A stretch of 33,569 nucleotides of DNA from Sphingomonas sp. Leaf10 (GCF_001421245.1 NZ_LMKE01000002.1:1-33569), one strand, 5' to 3'. Positions 16,519 to 25,038 are shown, counted from the first letter of the stretch. A program made the numbers and translations. Notes: generated by a model from the letters alone, not told the origin.

Positions 16519-17716
16519 GGCAGACACGATAGCGCCCCGGCAATGGCGGCACCATTTCGCGCGCGCCACGGCGCTGCTGGGCGCGGCATTGCTGGCGGGT
16601 TGCGCCACGCTGGTGCCCAAGGGGCCGGTCGAACAGGCGCCGCCTGTGACCACCCGCCCGCAACCGACTCGGCCCGCGCCGGTGACCGGCGGCATCCCCG
16701 AGGATACGCAGCGTCACCGCGTCGCGCTGCTGGTGCCGATGACCGGTCCCAATGGCGGCGTCGGCCGCTCGATCGCCAATGCGACGCAACTGGCGCTGCT
16801 CGACACGCGCAGCGAACGGGTGCGAATCACCACCTATGATACCGCGACCGGTGCCGCCGCCGCCGCGCAGCGCGCCATCGCCGAGGGCAACCGCCTGATC
16901 CTCGGGCCGCTGCTCGCCGACGACGTCCGTGCGGTCGCGCCGATCGCACGCGGTGCGAAGGTGCCGGTCATCAGCTATTCGAACGACGTGTCGGTCGCGG
17001 GCAATGGCGCCTATCTGCTGGGCTACACGCCCGCCCAGTCGATCGAGCGCGTGGTCGGCTTCGCGCGGACCAGCGGGATCAGCAAGTTCGCCGGGCTGGT
17101 ACCGGCGGGCGTCTATGGCCAGCGCGCCTCGACCAGCTTTCTGCGGGCCGTCGAACAGGCGGGCGGGCAGGTCGTGTCGATCCAGACCTATGATCGCGGC
17201 AGTGGGCAGGTCGCCGCCGCCGTCACCCGCCTGTCGCGCACCTCGCCCTATGAAGCGGTGCTGATCGCCGATCAGGCCGGCACCGCGGCGCTGGCGGTGC
17301 CGGCGATCCGCAAGTCGCCCAGCCGCAGCGCGAAGGTACTGGGTACCGAGCTGTGGAATACCGAGACCGGCCTCGGGTCGATGACGGCGCTCAACGGCGC
17401 TTGGTATGCGAGCGTCTCTAACACCCTCTACCGCCAGTTCGCGACCAAATATCGCTCGCGCTTCAACGCCGCGCCGTACCGGCTGTCGAGTCTGGGCTAT
17501 GATTCGGTGCTGCTGACGGTGCGGATTGCCCGCGACTGGCCGATCGGCCGCGACTTTCCCGAAAGCCGCCTGCGCGGCGAGGACGGCTTTGCCGGGCTGG
17601 ACGGCGCATTCCGCTTCGGCCGCGACGGCATCGCCGAACGCGCGCTGGAGGTACAGGAGGTGCGCACCGGCGGCGCGGTGACGGTCAGCCCCGCCCCGCG
17701 GACGTTCGGGGGGTAG
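16517..17716 (+). CDS. LpoA/LppC-like penicillin-binding protein activator lipoprotein
   Basis: An envelope lipoprotein of 399 residues. A signal sequence ends in the lipobox LLAGC with the acylated Cys29, followed by a proline-rich linker (about 35-65). A periplasmic-binding-protein type I domain (about 68-395) starts with HRVALLVPMTGPNGGVGRSIANA and contains LILGPLLADDVRAVAP and PVISYSNDVSVAGNG. The family includes LpoA, the activator of penicillin-binding protein PBP1a; the alphaproteobacterial members lack LpoA's large N-terminal repeat domain, and so does this one. GGGATAGGG precedes the ATG. The gene yraN, commonly next in line, is absent. Confidence 0.88.
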   Translation: MADTIAPRQWRHHFARATALLGAALLAGCATLVPKGPVEQAPPVTTRPQPTRPAPVTGGIPEDTQRHRVALLVPMTGPNGGVGRSIANATQLALLDTRSERVRITTYDTATGAAAAAQRAIAEGNRLILGPLLADDVRAVAPIARGAKVPVISYSNDVSVAGNGAYLLGYTPAQSIERVVGFARTSGISKFAGLVPAGVYGQRASTSFLRAVEQAGGQVVSIQTYDRGSGQVAAAVTRLSRTSPYEAVLIADQAGTAALAVPAIRKSPSRSAKVLGTELWNTETGLGSMTALNGAWYASVSNTLYRQFATKYRSRFNAAPYRLSSLGYDSVLLTVRIARDWPIGRDFPESRLRGEDGFAGLDGAFRFGRDGIAERALEVQEVRTGGAVTVSPAPRTFGG

Positions 17717-17774
17717 TACGTCCCGCCTAGCGGCTGCCGCAGGACTTCATTCGATCGCGTTAGCCGGAACCGTG

Positions 17775-17857
17775 CGTCATCCCAGCGAAGGCTGGGATCT
17801 TCCGGTTATGGAACGGGACAAGAGCCGCTTGAGGCCCCAGCCTTCGCTGGGGCGACG
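17775..17857. repeat. Inverted pair of palindromic repeat family C
   Basis: CGTCATCCCAGCGAAGGCTG (from 17775, running to 17800) and its inverted copy at 17832-17857 (CCCCAGCCTTCGCTGGGGCG) are separated by 31 bp. Each arm is itself a hairpin (CCCAGC-GAAG-GCTGGG). It sits between the convergent ends of the lipoprotein and LD-carboxypeptidase genes and probably forms the 3' hairpins of both transcripts. Confidence 0.85.
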
Positions 17858-17887
17858 TTCAATCGCGTCCTATAAAGCCGGTGCCGC

Positions 17888-18703
17888 TCACGCCACCCCA
17901 AACGGCACCACCATATTTTCGGCATAATGCCCGACCCGCGCCCGCCCCAGATACGGCACGCCCATCGCCCCGGCCCATCGCGTCACGATCTGCTCCTCGG
18001 TCTCGCCGAAGCCGGTGTCGTCGGGGCTGCGATCGGTCACCGCGCCGAGGCGAATGCCGGCGATGCCCTTCAGCTGCGTCGCCTCGCTCAATTGCCAGAA
18101 CAGCCGGTCGATCCGGTACAGGTCTTCGCCGACCTCCTCGACGATCACGACATGGTCGGTCAGGTCGGGCAGCCACGGCGTGCCGATCAGCGCGCACAGG
18201 ATCACGAGGTTGAAGGCCACGGTCGGCCTTCCGTCGAGTTCGGGGGCGAGCACCGAACGGTCGCGGTTCACCAGCCATGCGAGCGACCGCGCCGCGCTGT
18301 TGGTGCCGCCCGCCTTGCCGACCTGCGCCGCCATCGGTCCGTGCACCGGCCGGCCGATCCGCCGGGCATAGAGCGCGCCCAGCAGAAACCCCATGTCGGA
18401 GAAGCCGACATAGCTTTTCGCCGCCGCCGCGCGGTTCAGCTGCGGCATGACCATGTCGAGGATGCGGTTCGACCCATAGCCGCCGCGCGCGAACCAGATC
18501 GCGTCGAAGCCCGGATCGTTGGCCAATTCGAGGAAGGCGGCCGCGCGCTGTTCGTCGGTGCCGGCGAAATGCCCGGCGTCGAGAAAACATTGCGGATGCA
18601 CCACCAGATCGACCGAGGGGTAGGTCAGCGCGGCATAGCCCTGTGTCCGCGCCATCTGCTCCTCATCCACGCGCCGCGCCGGGGCCACCACACCGATCCG
18701 CAT
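17888..18703 (-). CDS. LD-carboxypeptidase (peptidase family S66)
   Basis: A cytoplasmic serine peptidase of 271 residues that removes the terminal D-Ala from tetrapeptides released by murein turnover. Family features are the GGYG turn (74-77), the nucleophile Ser102 in GFSDMG, a catalytic Glu in IVEEVGEDLYRIDR (Glu189 or Glu190) and His259 in RVGHYAENM. There is no signal peptide, consistent with a recycling enzyme. The ATG at 18703 has GCAGG upstream; a much longer frame upstream runs through the divergent Mur ligase and is not real. The divergent Mur-ligase gene starts only 48 bp away, so the two may share control. Confidence 0.92.
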   Translation of the reverse strand: MRIGVVAPARRVDEEQMARTQGYAALTYPSVDLVVHPQCFLDAGHFAGTDEQRAAAFLELANDPGFDAIWFARGGYGSNRILDMVMPQLNRAAAAKSYVGFSDMGFLLGALYARRIGRPVHGPMAAQVGKAGGTNSAARSLAWLVNRDRSVLAPELDGRPTVAFNLVILCALIGTPWLPDLTDHVVIVEEVGEDLYRIDRLFWQLSEATQLKGIAGIRLGAVTDRSPDDTGFGETEEQIVTRWAGAMGVPYLGRARVGHYAENMVVPFGVA

Positions 18704-18751
18704 CCTGCAACCCCGCTTGCCACTGAAGGACAAGGTCGATAGCCCCGCGCG

Positions 18752-20143
18752 ATGCTGTACGGCAAATCCTTCTTCCTCGTCGGGATCGGCGGTTCGGGCA
18801 TGTTGCCGCTCGCCATGATCCTTGCCGGGCGCGGCGCGACCGTGGCCGGATCGGACCGCTCGCTCGACCAGGCGAGCCTGCCCGCCAAGTTCGACGCGCT
18901 GCGCGCCGCCGGCATCGCGCTGTTCCCTCAAGATGGCAGCGGCATCGTGTCGGCCGACCAGATCGTGGTCGCCTCCGCCGCGATCGAGCCGACCGTCGCC
19001 GATATCGTCGCGGCGGACGCGGTCGGGGCGACACGGATGGGCCGCGCCGAGCTGCTCGCGCAACTGTTCAACGCCGCGCCGCTGTCGATCGGGGTGGCGG
19101 GGACCAGCGGCAAGTCGACCGTGACCGGCATGATCGGCTATGTGCTGCACGCGCTGGGGCGCGATCCGACCGTCATGAACGGTGCGGTGATGAAGGATTT
19201 CGTCGCCGCCGACCGCCCGTTCGCCAGCGCGCTGGTCGGGCAGGGCGATGCGTTCGTCAGCGAGGTCGACGAAAGCGACGGGTCGATCGCCCATTACCGC
19301 CCGCAGGTCGCGGTGCTGAACAATGTCAGCCTCGACCACAAGACGCTGGCGGAATTGCGCGACCTGTTCGGCGGCTTTGCCGACCGCGCCGGCCATGTCG
19401 TCGTCAACGTCGGCGATTGCGAGGCGGCGGCGCTGGCGGCGGCGGTGCCGGCCGCCAAGCGCACGACCTTCGCGGTCGAGCGCGATGCCGATCTTTCGGC
19501 GAGGGCGCTGGTCCTCGACCCCTTTGCCAGCCGGTTCGAACTGGTGGCGGGCGGGGCGGTCCACGACGTGCGGCTGGCGGTGCCGGGGCGGCATAACGTC
19601 GCCAACGCACTGGCCGCGATCGGTGCAGTTGTCGCCGCCGGGGTGTCGATCGCCGATGCGGTCGCGGCGATCGCCGGTTTCTCCGGCCTGAAGCGCCGCT
19701 TCGAACTGGTGGGTACGGCGCGCGGCGTCAGTGTCATCGACGATTTCGGGCATAATCCCGACAAGATCGCCGCGACCATCGCCACGCTGCGCACCCAGCC
19801 GGGGCGGTTGCTGCTGTTCTTCCAGCCGCATGGCTATGGCCCGCTGAAGGTCATGCGCCGCGAACTGGTGACGATGTTCGCGCGCGCGCTCGGTCCCGAC
19901 GACCTGCTGGTGCTGCCCGATCCGGTCTATCGCGGCGGCACGGTGACGCGCGAAGTCACCAGCGCCGACATCGTCAGCGACCTGACCGTGCAGGGCGCCC
20001 CCGCGCGCCACATTCCCGACCGCGCGGCGGCGGCGGCGCATCTGGTGGCGCAGGCGCGCGACGGCGATCGCATCGTGGTGATGGGTGCGCGCGACGATAC
20101 GCTGTCCGAACTGGCGTCGCGGATGCTGGGGATGTTGGGGTAG
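18752..20143 (+). CDS. Mur-ligase family protein, probably Mpl-like (peptidoglycan recycling)
   Basis: An ATP-dependent Mur ligase of 463 residues with the three MurC/Mpl domains. A Rossmann-like N-domain has GIGGSGM (11-17). The central ATPase domain has the P-loop GTSGKST (117-123, Lys121), where MurC and Mpl usually read GTHGKTT. The SEVDESDGS and LNNVSLDHK motifs and the C-domain motif [14 protein letters not shown] follow. MurC adds L-Ala to UDP-MurNAc, while Mpl adds recycled tripeptide. The divergent LD-carboxypeptidase would produce that tripeptide, so an Mpl-like role is favoured, and a true murC is expected in the division cluster elsewhere. The Shine-Dalgarno sequence (AAGGA) is distant, so the start is less certain. 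Confidence 0.85.
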   Translation: MLYGKSFFLVGIGGSGMLPLAMILAGRGATVAGSDRSLDQASLPAKFDALRAAGIALFPQDGSGIVSADQIVVASAAIEPTVADIVAADAVGATRMGRAELLAQLFNAAPLSIGVAGTSGKSTVTGMIGYVLHALGRDPTVMNGAVMKDFVAADRPFASALVGQGDAFVSEVDESDGSIAHYRPQVAVLNNVSLDHKTLAELRDLFGGFADRAGHVVVNVGDCEAAALAAAVPAAKRTTFAVERDADLSARALVLDPFASRFELVAGGAVHDVRLAVPGRHNVANALAAIGAVVAAGVSIADAVAAIAGFSGLKRRFELVGTARGVSVIDDFGHNPDKIAATIATLRTQPGRLLLFFQPHGYGPLKVMRRELVTMFARALGPDDLLVLPDPVYRGGTVTREVTSADIVSDLTVQGAPARHIPDRAAAAAHLVAQARDGDRIVVMGARDDTLSELASRMLGMLG

Positions 20144-20163
20144 GGCGCGACGACGGAACAAAA

Positions 20164-20276
20164 CGTTCGTCCTGAGTAGCCGCTGAGCCTGTCGAAGCGG
20201 CGTATCGAAGGACCGTAGTCGCGTGGTGCTTCGATACGGGTCTTCGACTTCGCTCAGCCCCTACTCAGCACGAACG
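20164..20276. repeat. Inverted pair of repeat family D
   Basis: The left arm (20164-20213, CGTTCGTCCTGAGTAGCCGC and onward) and the right arm (20226-20276, ending CTACTCAGCACGAACG) are inverted imperfect copies of about 50 nt around a 12-nt centre. Internal motifs CTGTCGAAG / CTTCGACTTCGCTCAG resemble a repeat widespread in alphaproteobacterial genomes. It follows the Mur-ligase stop and probably forms a long hairpin. Confidence 0.8.
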
Positions 20277-20385
20277 GGTGATTTGATGACTGGCAGATCG
20301 TTCGTGGTCGATAGCCGGCACTGCTCAATCTTGACATTCCCCCCGCCCTCGGCGAGCGCATCAATACCATAAACAAATAGTCGAA

Positions 20386-20398
20386 TTAGTCCGACTAA
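20386..20398 (+). promoter_or_regulatory. Perfect palindrome, possible operator of the sugar transporter gene
   Basis: TTAGTCCGACTAA is a perfect 13-bp palindrome around one central base. A further half-site TAGTCG (20379-20384) precedes it, giving TAGTCG-N8-CGACTA as an overlapping inverted repeat. It ends 13 bp before the TTG start, right against the GGGGAG Shine-Dalgarno sequence, where a bound repressor would block expression. The cognate regulator is unknown; the ROK repressor at 23697-24932 is a candidate. Confidence 0.45.
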
Positions 20399-20411
20399 GG
20401 GGAGCGCCGCA

Positions 20412-21761
20412 TTGGCCGACAGACAGGCGGGTTCCGCCACCACCGGGCTGGCATTCGCCGCCGTCACGACCCTGTTCTTCGCCTGGGGGTTCATCACCTC
20501 GCTGATCGATCCGCTGGTCGCGGCGGTGAAGGGTATCTTCACCCTGACCGATTTCGAGGCGCAGCTGGCGGCGTCGGCGTTCTTCCTTGCTTACGGCCTC
20601 ATCTCGATGCCGGCCGCGATCCTGCTTGGTCGGCTGCGCGCGGTGCCGTCGATCCTGTTCGCGCTGGTGACGATGATTGTCGGCTGCCTGACGATGCTGG
20701 TCGCGGCGAACCTCGCGGTGTTTCCGCTGGTGCTGCTCGGCCTGTTCATCCTTGCCGCCGGCATCACTGTGTTGCAGGTCGCGGCGAACCCGCTGGCGGC
20801 GGCGCTGGGCGATCCGAAGCTCAGCCATTTCCGCCTGACGCTCAGCCAGACGTTCAACTCGTTCGGTACCTTTCTTGGGCCGCTGCTCGGGGCCAGCCTG
20901 TTCCTCGAAGGGGTCGAGGTGAAGGACGGCACGGTACTGACGCAAGCGGTACGCGCCGGTGCGCTCGCCGGCATCGACCGCGCCTATTTCTGGATCGCGG
21001 GGCTGATCGCGGCGCTGGCGGTGTTCTTTTTCTTCAGCCGCCGGGTCGTGTCGGCCGCCGTGCCGGAAGCACCCGCCAAGGTGCCGGCGCCGGGCGCGCT
21101 GCTCGCCGACGCCTTTTCGTCGCGCTGGGCGCTGCTCGGCGCGAGCGCGATCTTCCTCTATGTCGGCGCCGAAGTCGCGATCGGGACGCAGATGGCGCTG
21201 TTCCTCAACGCCGACAGCGTCTGGGGTGCGTCCAACGCGCCGTTCGGCGTGCCGCTGCTGGGCTTCGCGATGGGCAGCGACGGCGTGACCGGCGTGTCGC
21301 TCCAGGAAGCGGGCAAGGCCGTCGCCTTCTATTGGGGCGGGGCGATGGTCGGTCGCGCGATCGGATCGGTGCTGCTGTCGAAGGTGAAGGCGTGGAAACT
21401 GCTCGCGCTGTTCACCGCCATCGCGGTCGGCATGTGCCTGTATGTCGCGGGCGTCGGTGGCGTCACCGCCGGTTTCGTCGCGCTGTCGATGGGGCTGTTC
21501 AACTCGATCATGTTCCCGGTCATCTTCACCCTGACTCTCGAACGCTCGACCGCCAGCGAGGCGGCGACCTCCGGGTTGCTATGCACCGCGATCTTCGGCG
21601 GGGCGGTGATCCCGCCGGTCGTGGGGCTGGTGTCGGGTGCGGTCGGCCATGGGCCGGCGTTCCTCGTGCCGGCGCTGTGCTATGCGGCGCTGTGTGTGTT
21701 TGCGGCCGCCGCCGGGCGGACCGCGACGCGCAACGTCGCTTCGGCGAAGAGCCTGCACTGA
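20412..21761 (+). CDS. Sugar MFS transporter (FucP family)
   Basis: An inner-membrane sugar:proton symporter of the FucP/GluP group, with 449 residues and about twelve helices. Family stretches include TLFFAWGFITSLIDPLVAAVK in helix 1, ILAAGITVLQVAANPLAAAL, and RLTLSQTFNSFGTFLGPLLG. Members carry fucose, glucose/galactose, fructose or N-acetylglucosamine; the adjacent fructokinase-type kinase makes a hexose such as fructose or glucose most likely. The start is a TTG at 20412 with GGGGAG about eight bases upstream; no ATG gives the conserved N-terminus. A palindrome directly upstream suggests repression. Confidence 0.9.
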   Translation: MADRQAGSATTGLAFAAVTTLFFAWGFITSLIDPLVAAVKGIFTLTDFEAQLAASAFFLAYGLISMPAAILLGRLRAVPSILFALVTMIVGCLTMLVAANLAVFPLVLLGLFILAAGITVLQVAANPLAAALGDPKLSHFRLTLSQTFNSFGTFLGPLLGASLFLEGVEVKDGTVLTQAVRAGALAGIDRAYFWIAGLIAALAVFFFFSRRVVSAAVPEAPAKVPAPGALLADAFSSRWALLGASAIFLYVGAEVAIGTQMALFLNADSVWGASNAPFGVPLLGFAMGSDGVTGVSLQEAGKAVAFYWGGAMVGRAIGSVLLSKVKAWKLLALFTAIAVGMCLYVAGVGGVTAGFVALSMGLFNSIMFPVIFTLTLERSTASEAATSGLLCTAIFGGAVIPPVVGLVSGAVGHGPAFLVPALCYAALCVFAAAAGRTATRNVASAKSLH

Positions 21762-21835
21762 TCGGCGCAGCGGCGGCTTGGTTTCCGGCCGCCGCCTGGC
21801 GTACCCTGTCGTTCCGAACCGAACGGGAGAATAGC

Positions 21836-22174
21836 ATGACCGTCGTCAGAACCGCCCTGATCCTCTCCGCCCTCGCGCTGCCGGCCGCCCTGTCGGCACA
21901 GGCGCGCTACGAAGGGGCGGGCGCGACGCAGGAACTCGACTGCGATGGCGGCACCGCGACCATCGAAGGGGCCAGCAACACCATCCGCGTAACCGGGCGC
22001 TGCTCGGCGCTGGTGATCGAAGGGGCGGGCAACCGCGTCGAGGTCGACCTGGCGCCCAAGGGCAGCGTGCGCATTTCCGGCGCGAGCAACATCGTCACCT
22101 ACCGCACCGCTGATAACAGCAAGGCCCGGATCAACGTCGCCGGCGCCGGCAATCGCGTATCGATGGCGAAGTAG
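21836..22174 (+). CDS. Secreted DUF3060 protein
   Basis: A 112-residue exported protein. The signal peptide (1-23, cleavage after SAQA) is followed by a DUF3060 domain built of short repeating beta strands around the motif EGA(S/G)N: IEGASNTIRVTG, IEGAGNRVEVDL, ISGASNIVTYR and VAGAGNRVSMAK. This pattern suggests a small beta-solenoid or sheet. The family function is unknown. The ATG at 21836 has GGGAGA upstream. The frame extends far upstream through the transporter gene, but that part is not coding. The gene converges closely on the fructokinase gene (6 bp). Confidence 0.82.
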   Translation: MTVVRTALILSALALPAALSAQARYEGAGATQELDCDGGTATIEGASNTIRVTGRCSALVIEGAGNRVEVDLAPKGSVRISGASNIVTYRTADNSKARINVAGAGNRVSMAK

Positions 22175-22180
22175 CGGCGG

Positions 22181-23110
22181 TTACGCCGCGACCCGCGCCC
22201 GCAACGCGTTCTGCGCCAGTGCGATCGACCCCAGCGGTCCCGCCTGATCGCCGAGCGCCGGTGCGACGACATAGTCGCGCGCCGGCAATGGCAGATAGCC
22301 GTTGATGCTCGCCCGGAGCGCCGGCTCGATCCGCGCCAGCAGATGCGGCTGTTTGTTCATGACCCCGCCACCGATCGCGATCCGTTTGGGGCCGGTGGTG
22401 CACACCATTGCATGGCACATCGCGACGATCGCCGCCTCGGCGCGGTCCCACACCGGATGGTCGGCCGACAGCGTCGAAACATGGACGTCGCCCAGCGCCG
22501 CCTTGATCCCCGTGCCCGATGCCAGCCCCTCGACGCAATCGTCGTGGAAGGGGCAGCCGCTCGGCAACGTATCGCCGGGCAGGCGCGGGGTGCGCAGATG
22601 GCCGATCTCGGCATGGCCGATGCCGCGCGTCGGCTGGCCGTTGACCAGCAACCCCACGCCGACGCCAGTGCCGATCGTCACATAGGCGAAATCGTCCAGT
22701 CCCTGCGCACAACCCCACCGGGTTTCGGCAAAGGCGGCGCTGTTGACGTCGGTATCGAACGCGTGCGGCACATCGAACATCGCCGACAGCCGCCCGGCAA
22801 CGTCGGTCATCGGCCAGTCGGGCTTGGTCGTGGCGAGGATATGGCCCCAGGTCGGCGAGGCGGGGTCGAGATCGACCGGACCGAAGCTCGCGATGCCGAG
22901 TGCGGCAAAGCCCGTCGTGTCCCACCAACGCTGCAACACCGCCGCGATGGCGGGCAGGGTGATGTCAGGATGCTCGGTCGGTACCGTTTCCTGCGCGATG
23001 ATCCGGTCCGGGCCATGCGCCAGCGTGCACACGCACTTGGTACCACCCAGTTCGATCCCGGCCAGCGGCAGATCACTCCGGTCGCGCGCCGCCGCTGGAT
23101 CGAAAGCCAT
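22181..23110 (-). CDS. ROK-family fructokinase-type sugar kinase
   Basis: A cytoplasmic ATP-dependent hexokinase of the ROK family, 309 residues, closest in motifs to bacterial fructokinases. The phosphate-binding GIELGGTKC is at 18-26 and the catalytic base is Asp121 in DTDVNSAA. The ATP motif TIGTGVGVGLLVNG is at about 145-158. The zinc site His171, Cys186, His189 and Cys192 ends in the fructokinase-typical CVEGLASG. Another ROK sugar specificity is possible. The ATG at 23110 is preferred because a GGGG Shine-Dalgarno sequence is well spaced from it; an ATG at 23116 is the alternative. Convergent with the DUF3060 gene, it would phosphorylate sugar imported by the FucP-type carrier. Confidence 0.87.
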   Translation of the reverse strand: MAFDPAAARDRSDLPLAGIELGGTKCVCTLAHGPDRIIAQETVPTEHPDITLPAIAAVLQRWWDTTGFAALGIASFGPVDLDPASPTWGHILATTKPDWPMTDVAGRLSAMFDVPHAFDTDVNSAAFAETRWGCAQGLDDFAYVTIGTGVGVGLLVNGQPTRGIGHAEIGHLRTPRLPGDTLPSGCPFHDDCVEGLASGTGIKAALGDVHVSTLSADHPVWDRAEAAIVAMCHAMVCTTGPKRIAIGGGVMNKQPHLLARIEPALRASINGYLPLPARDYVVAPALGDQAGPLGSIALAQNALRARVAA

Positions 23111-23206
23111 ATTCATCCCCGAAAACCCTATCACAGGTGAAAGTGCTGCCAGCGTCGCAGGCTTCGTGCCGAAGTGCAATTGGTAAATTCGGTTTATTTA
23201 TTCAAA

Positions 23207-23250
23207 ATCCGGACAATCGGATATGGGTCGGACAAGCAGCGCATCCGATT
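23207..23250. promoter_or_regulatory. Cluster of ATCCG / CGGAT inverted repeats between divergent genes
   Basis: AATCGGAT (23215-23222) and ATCCGATT (23243-23250) are perfect 8-bp arms 20 bp apart. A further ATCCG at 23207-23211 forms ATCCG-N6-CGGAT with the first arm. The cluster sits in the 218-bp AT-richer gap between the fructokinase gene and the small gene at 23329, and is a plausible operator region for both. Confidence 0.35.
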
Positions 23251-23328
23251 TCGTATAACTTCGACCCTACGCTAACCTGACGTCAATCACGACCATGCCA
23301 AACCGGCTCGCTGGAAATGGAGTCAGCG

Positions 23329-23700
23329 ATGCAGGCGAATGCAAAGGGCGTGGCGGCGGGTGCCGGGGGACGGTTCGAGCTGGCCTTCGCCGCGCAGTTC
23401 AAGGGCGGCGCGTCGCAGCCCGCGTCCGCCCTGCCGCCGCCCGATATCCGCGACATGACCCCGCGCGAAATGGCCGATTACGGCTTTCGCCTGTTCGGGG
23501 AAGGCGCGATCGACATCCATACGCTGCACCGCTTCCGCCGCGAACTGATCGCGACGGCCGGCACGCCCGCCGCCGACATCAAGATGGATTTCGCGGCACA
23601 GGCGCGCGATCGGCTGGCGCATCTCGACGAGGTGTTCGAACCGAAATCGTCGACCTCCTATCGCTCACTGCGCCGCCTGCTCGACTTCGCCCGGTCCTAA
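23329..23700 (+). CDS. Small protein of unknown function
   Basis: A 123-residue protein that is probably cytosolic, with no signal peptide or membrane helix. The N-terminal 40 residues are low in structure (glycine, alanine and proline rich). The rest appears helical: DIRDMTPREMADYGFRLF, IDIHTLHRFRRELI and AQARDRLAHLDEVF. No known family was recognised. The ATG at 23329 has GGAG exactly six bases upstream; an ATG four codons earlier (23317) is less well placed. The last 4 bp overlap the convergent ROK repressor gene. Confidence 0.6.
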   Translation: MQANAKGVAAGAGGRFELAFAAQFKGGASQPASALPPPDIRDMTPREMADYGFRLFGEGAIDIHTLHRFRRELIATAGTPAADIKMDFAAQARDRLAHLDEVFEPKSSTSYRSLRRLLDFARS

Positions 23701-24932
23701 ACCGTCTCCTCCGCCTTCCACAGCGCGGTGGCGCTCGGCAGCAGGAAGTGGCTGAACGGCAGGATCGCCGCGCCGACCGCCGGGGCATCCTCCGCCAGCA
23801 TCGCGCGGCGCACCGGGGCCAGCGCCGGGACATTGGTCGCCGCAACCCGCAACCGTTCGTTCAGCCGCTCGGCTAGCGTTTCGACATGCCGCCCCGGCAA
23901 CCGCCCGCCGACGAAGATCGCCGCCGGGTTGATAAGGCAGTTGATCGCGATCATCGGTTCGACCAGCCGGTCGACCGACGCTCCGATCCAGTCATCGATC
24001 ACCGCCAGCAGCTTCGCATCATCGCCCCGCGCGCCGCGGATGTCGCCCAGCGTGAACCCTGCGCGCTGCAACGGATGCAACAGGCCCGACAGCGACACGG
24101 TATGCTGGATCTGGGTCTGCCCGCCCTTGCCGTCGCTGCCCAGCAGGAAGCCGAGCTCGCCCGACCGCCCCTTGGCGCCCCGGAAATAGCTGCCGTCGAT
24201 CACCAGCCCGCCGCCCAGCGCCGAGGAGATCAGGACATAGAAGAAGCTCGCCTGATGCTGGCCGTGTCCCAGCTGCAACTCGCCCATCGCCGCTGCCGCC
24301 GCGTCATTCTCGACGAACACCGGCCGGTCGATCGGTGCCGCGAACAGCGCGGCCATGTCGACGCTTTCCCATTCGGCATAGCTGGCCGGCCGGCCGGGCA
24401 GGTCGACGGTGCCGAGATCGTCAGGGCGCGCCACGCCGATGCCGACGATGCGCTCGGCATCGATCCGGGCTTCGGCGACCAGCCCGGCAATGACCGACCG
24501 ATAGAAATCGGCGACCTCGCCCGGCAGCGCGAAATCGACGTCGCGGGTGGCCCGCGCCAGCGTCTGTCCGGTAAAGTCGACCAGCACGATCGTCACGTGA
24601 TCGCGGTCGATATTGATGCCGATCGCGTAGCAGGCGGCGGGATTGACCACCAGCTTGGTCGGCGGCTGCCCGCGCCCGCCGCGCCGCTGCCCGGCCTCGA
24701 GGATCAGCCCTTCCCCCAGCAACCGGCGGGTGATGTTGGCGATCGCGGGCGGGGTCAGCCCGGTGATGTTGGCCAGATCGATACGGGTCAGCGACCCCGA
24801 CACCCGGATGGCGTGCAGCGTGATCCGCTGGTTATGGTCGGCGGCACGTTCGAGGTTGGTCCCCGACAGGCGGATCGGCGCACGATCGGTCACGCGCGAA
24901 GGTCCCGGGCGGGTAGGGGGCAGGACACGCAA
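23697..24932 (-). CDS. ROK-family transcriptional repressor (NagC/XylR type)
   Basis: A sugar-responsive DNA-binding protein of 411 residues. The winged helix (about 36-85) contains SLTRIDLANITGLTPPAIANITRRLLGEGLI. The ROK sugar-binding domain (about 98-405) has VARPDDLGTVDLP and VENDAAAAAMGELQ. The zinc-binding CxCGx2GCxE motif of typical ROK proteins is replaced by a serine/glycine/glutamine stretch, so zinc is probably not bound there. The start is a TTG at 24932 with GGGAGA close upstream; a GTG 13 codons in is the alternative. It is divergent from the GH3 gene and the likely local regulator of the sugar locus. Confidence 0.88.
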   Translation of the reverse strand: MRVLPPTRPGPSRVTDRAPIRLSGTNLERAADHNQRITLHAIRVSGSLTRIDLANITGLTPPAIANITRRLLGEGLILEAGQRRGGRGQPPTKLVVNPAACYAIGINIDRDHVTIVLVDFTGQTLARATRDVDFALPGEVADFYRSVIAGLVAEARIDAERIVGIGVARPDDLGTVDLPGRPASYAEWESVDMAALFAAPIDRPVFVENDAAAAAMGELQLGHGQHQASFFYVLISSALGGGLVIDGSYFRGAKGRSGELGFLLGSDGKGGQTQIQHTVSLSGLLHPLQRAGFTLGDIRGARGDDAKLLAVIDDWIGASVDRLVEPMIAINCLINPAAIFVGGRLPGRHVETLAERLNERLRVAATNVPALAPVRRAMLAEDAPAVGAAILPFSHFLLPSATALWKAEETV

Positions 24933-25038
24933 TATCTCCCAATCACGGCGGCGCCGTTCGTTCTTTTGTCAGAGCGTGGACCAGTGGACAGGCCAGTTCA
25001 ATCGGAAAGCGTGTTGGCGAAACCCGGTATGTGCCATT

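Noticed and set aside
18704..20161. Upstream extension of the LD-carboxypeptidase frame through the Mur-ligase gene
   Set aside because: The extension is antisense to a well-supported ligase and lacks family similarity; the ATG at 18703 with its ribosome binding site gives the normal length.
20331..20370. TTGACA at 20331 as a -35 box for the sugar transporter
   Set aside because: No credible -10 hexamer occurs 16-18 bp downstream.
20261..20542. 93-codon minus-strand frame overlapping the start of the sugar transporter
   Set aside because: It spans a repeat arm, the palindromic operator and the first transmembrane helix of the transporter in antisense; no family match.
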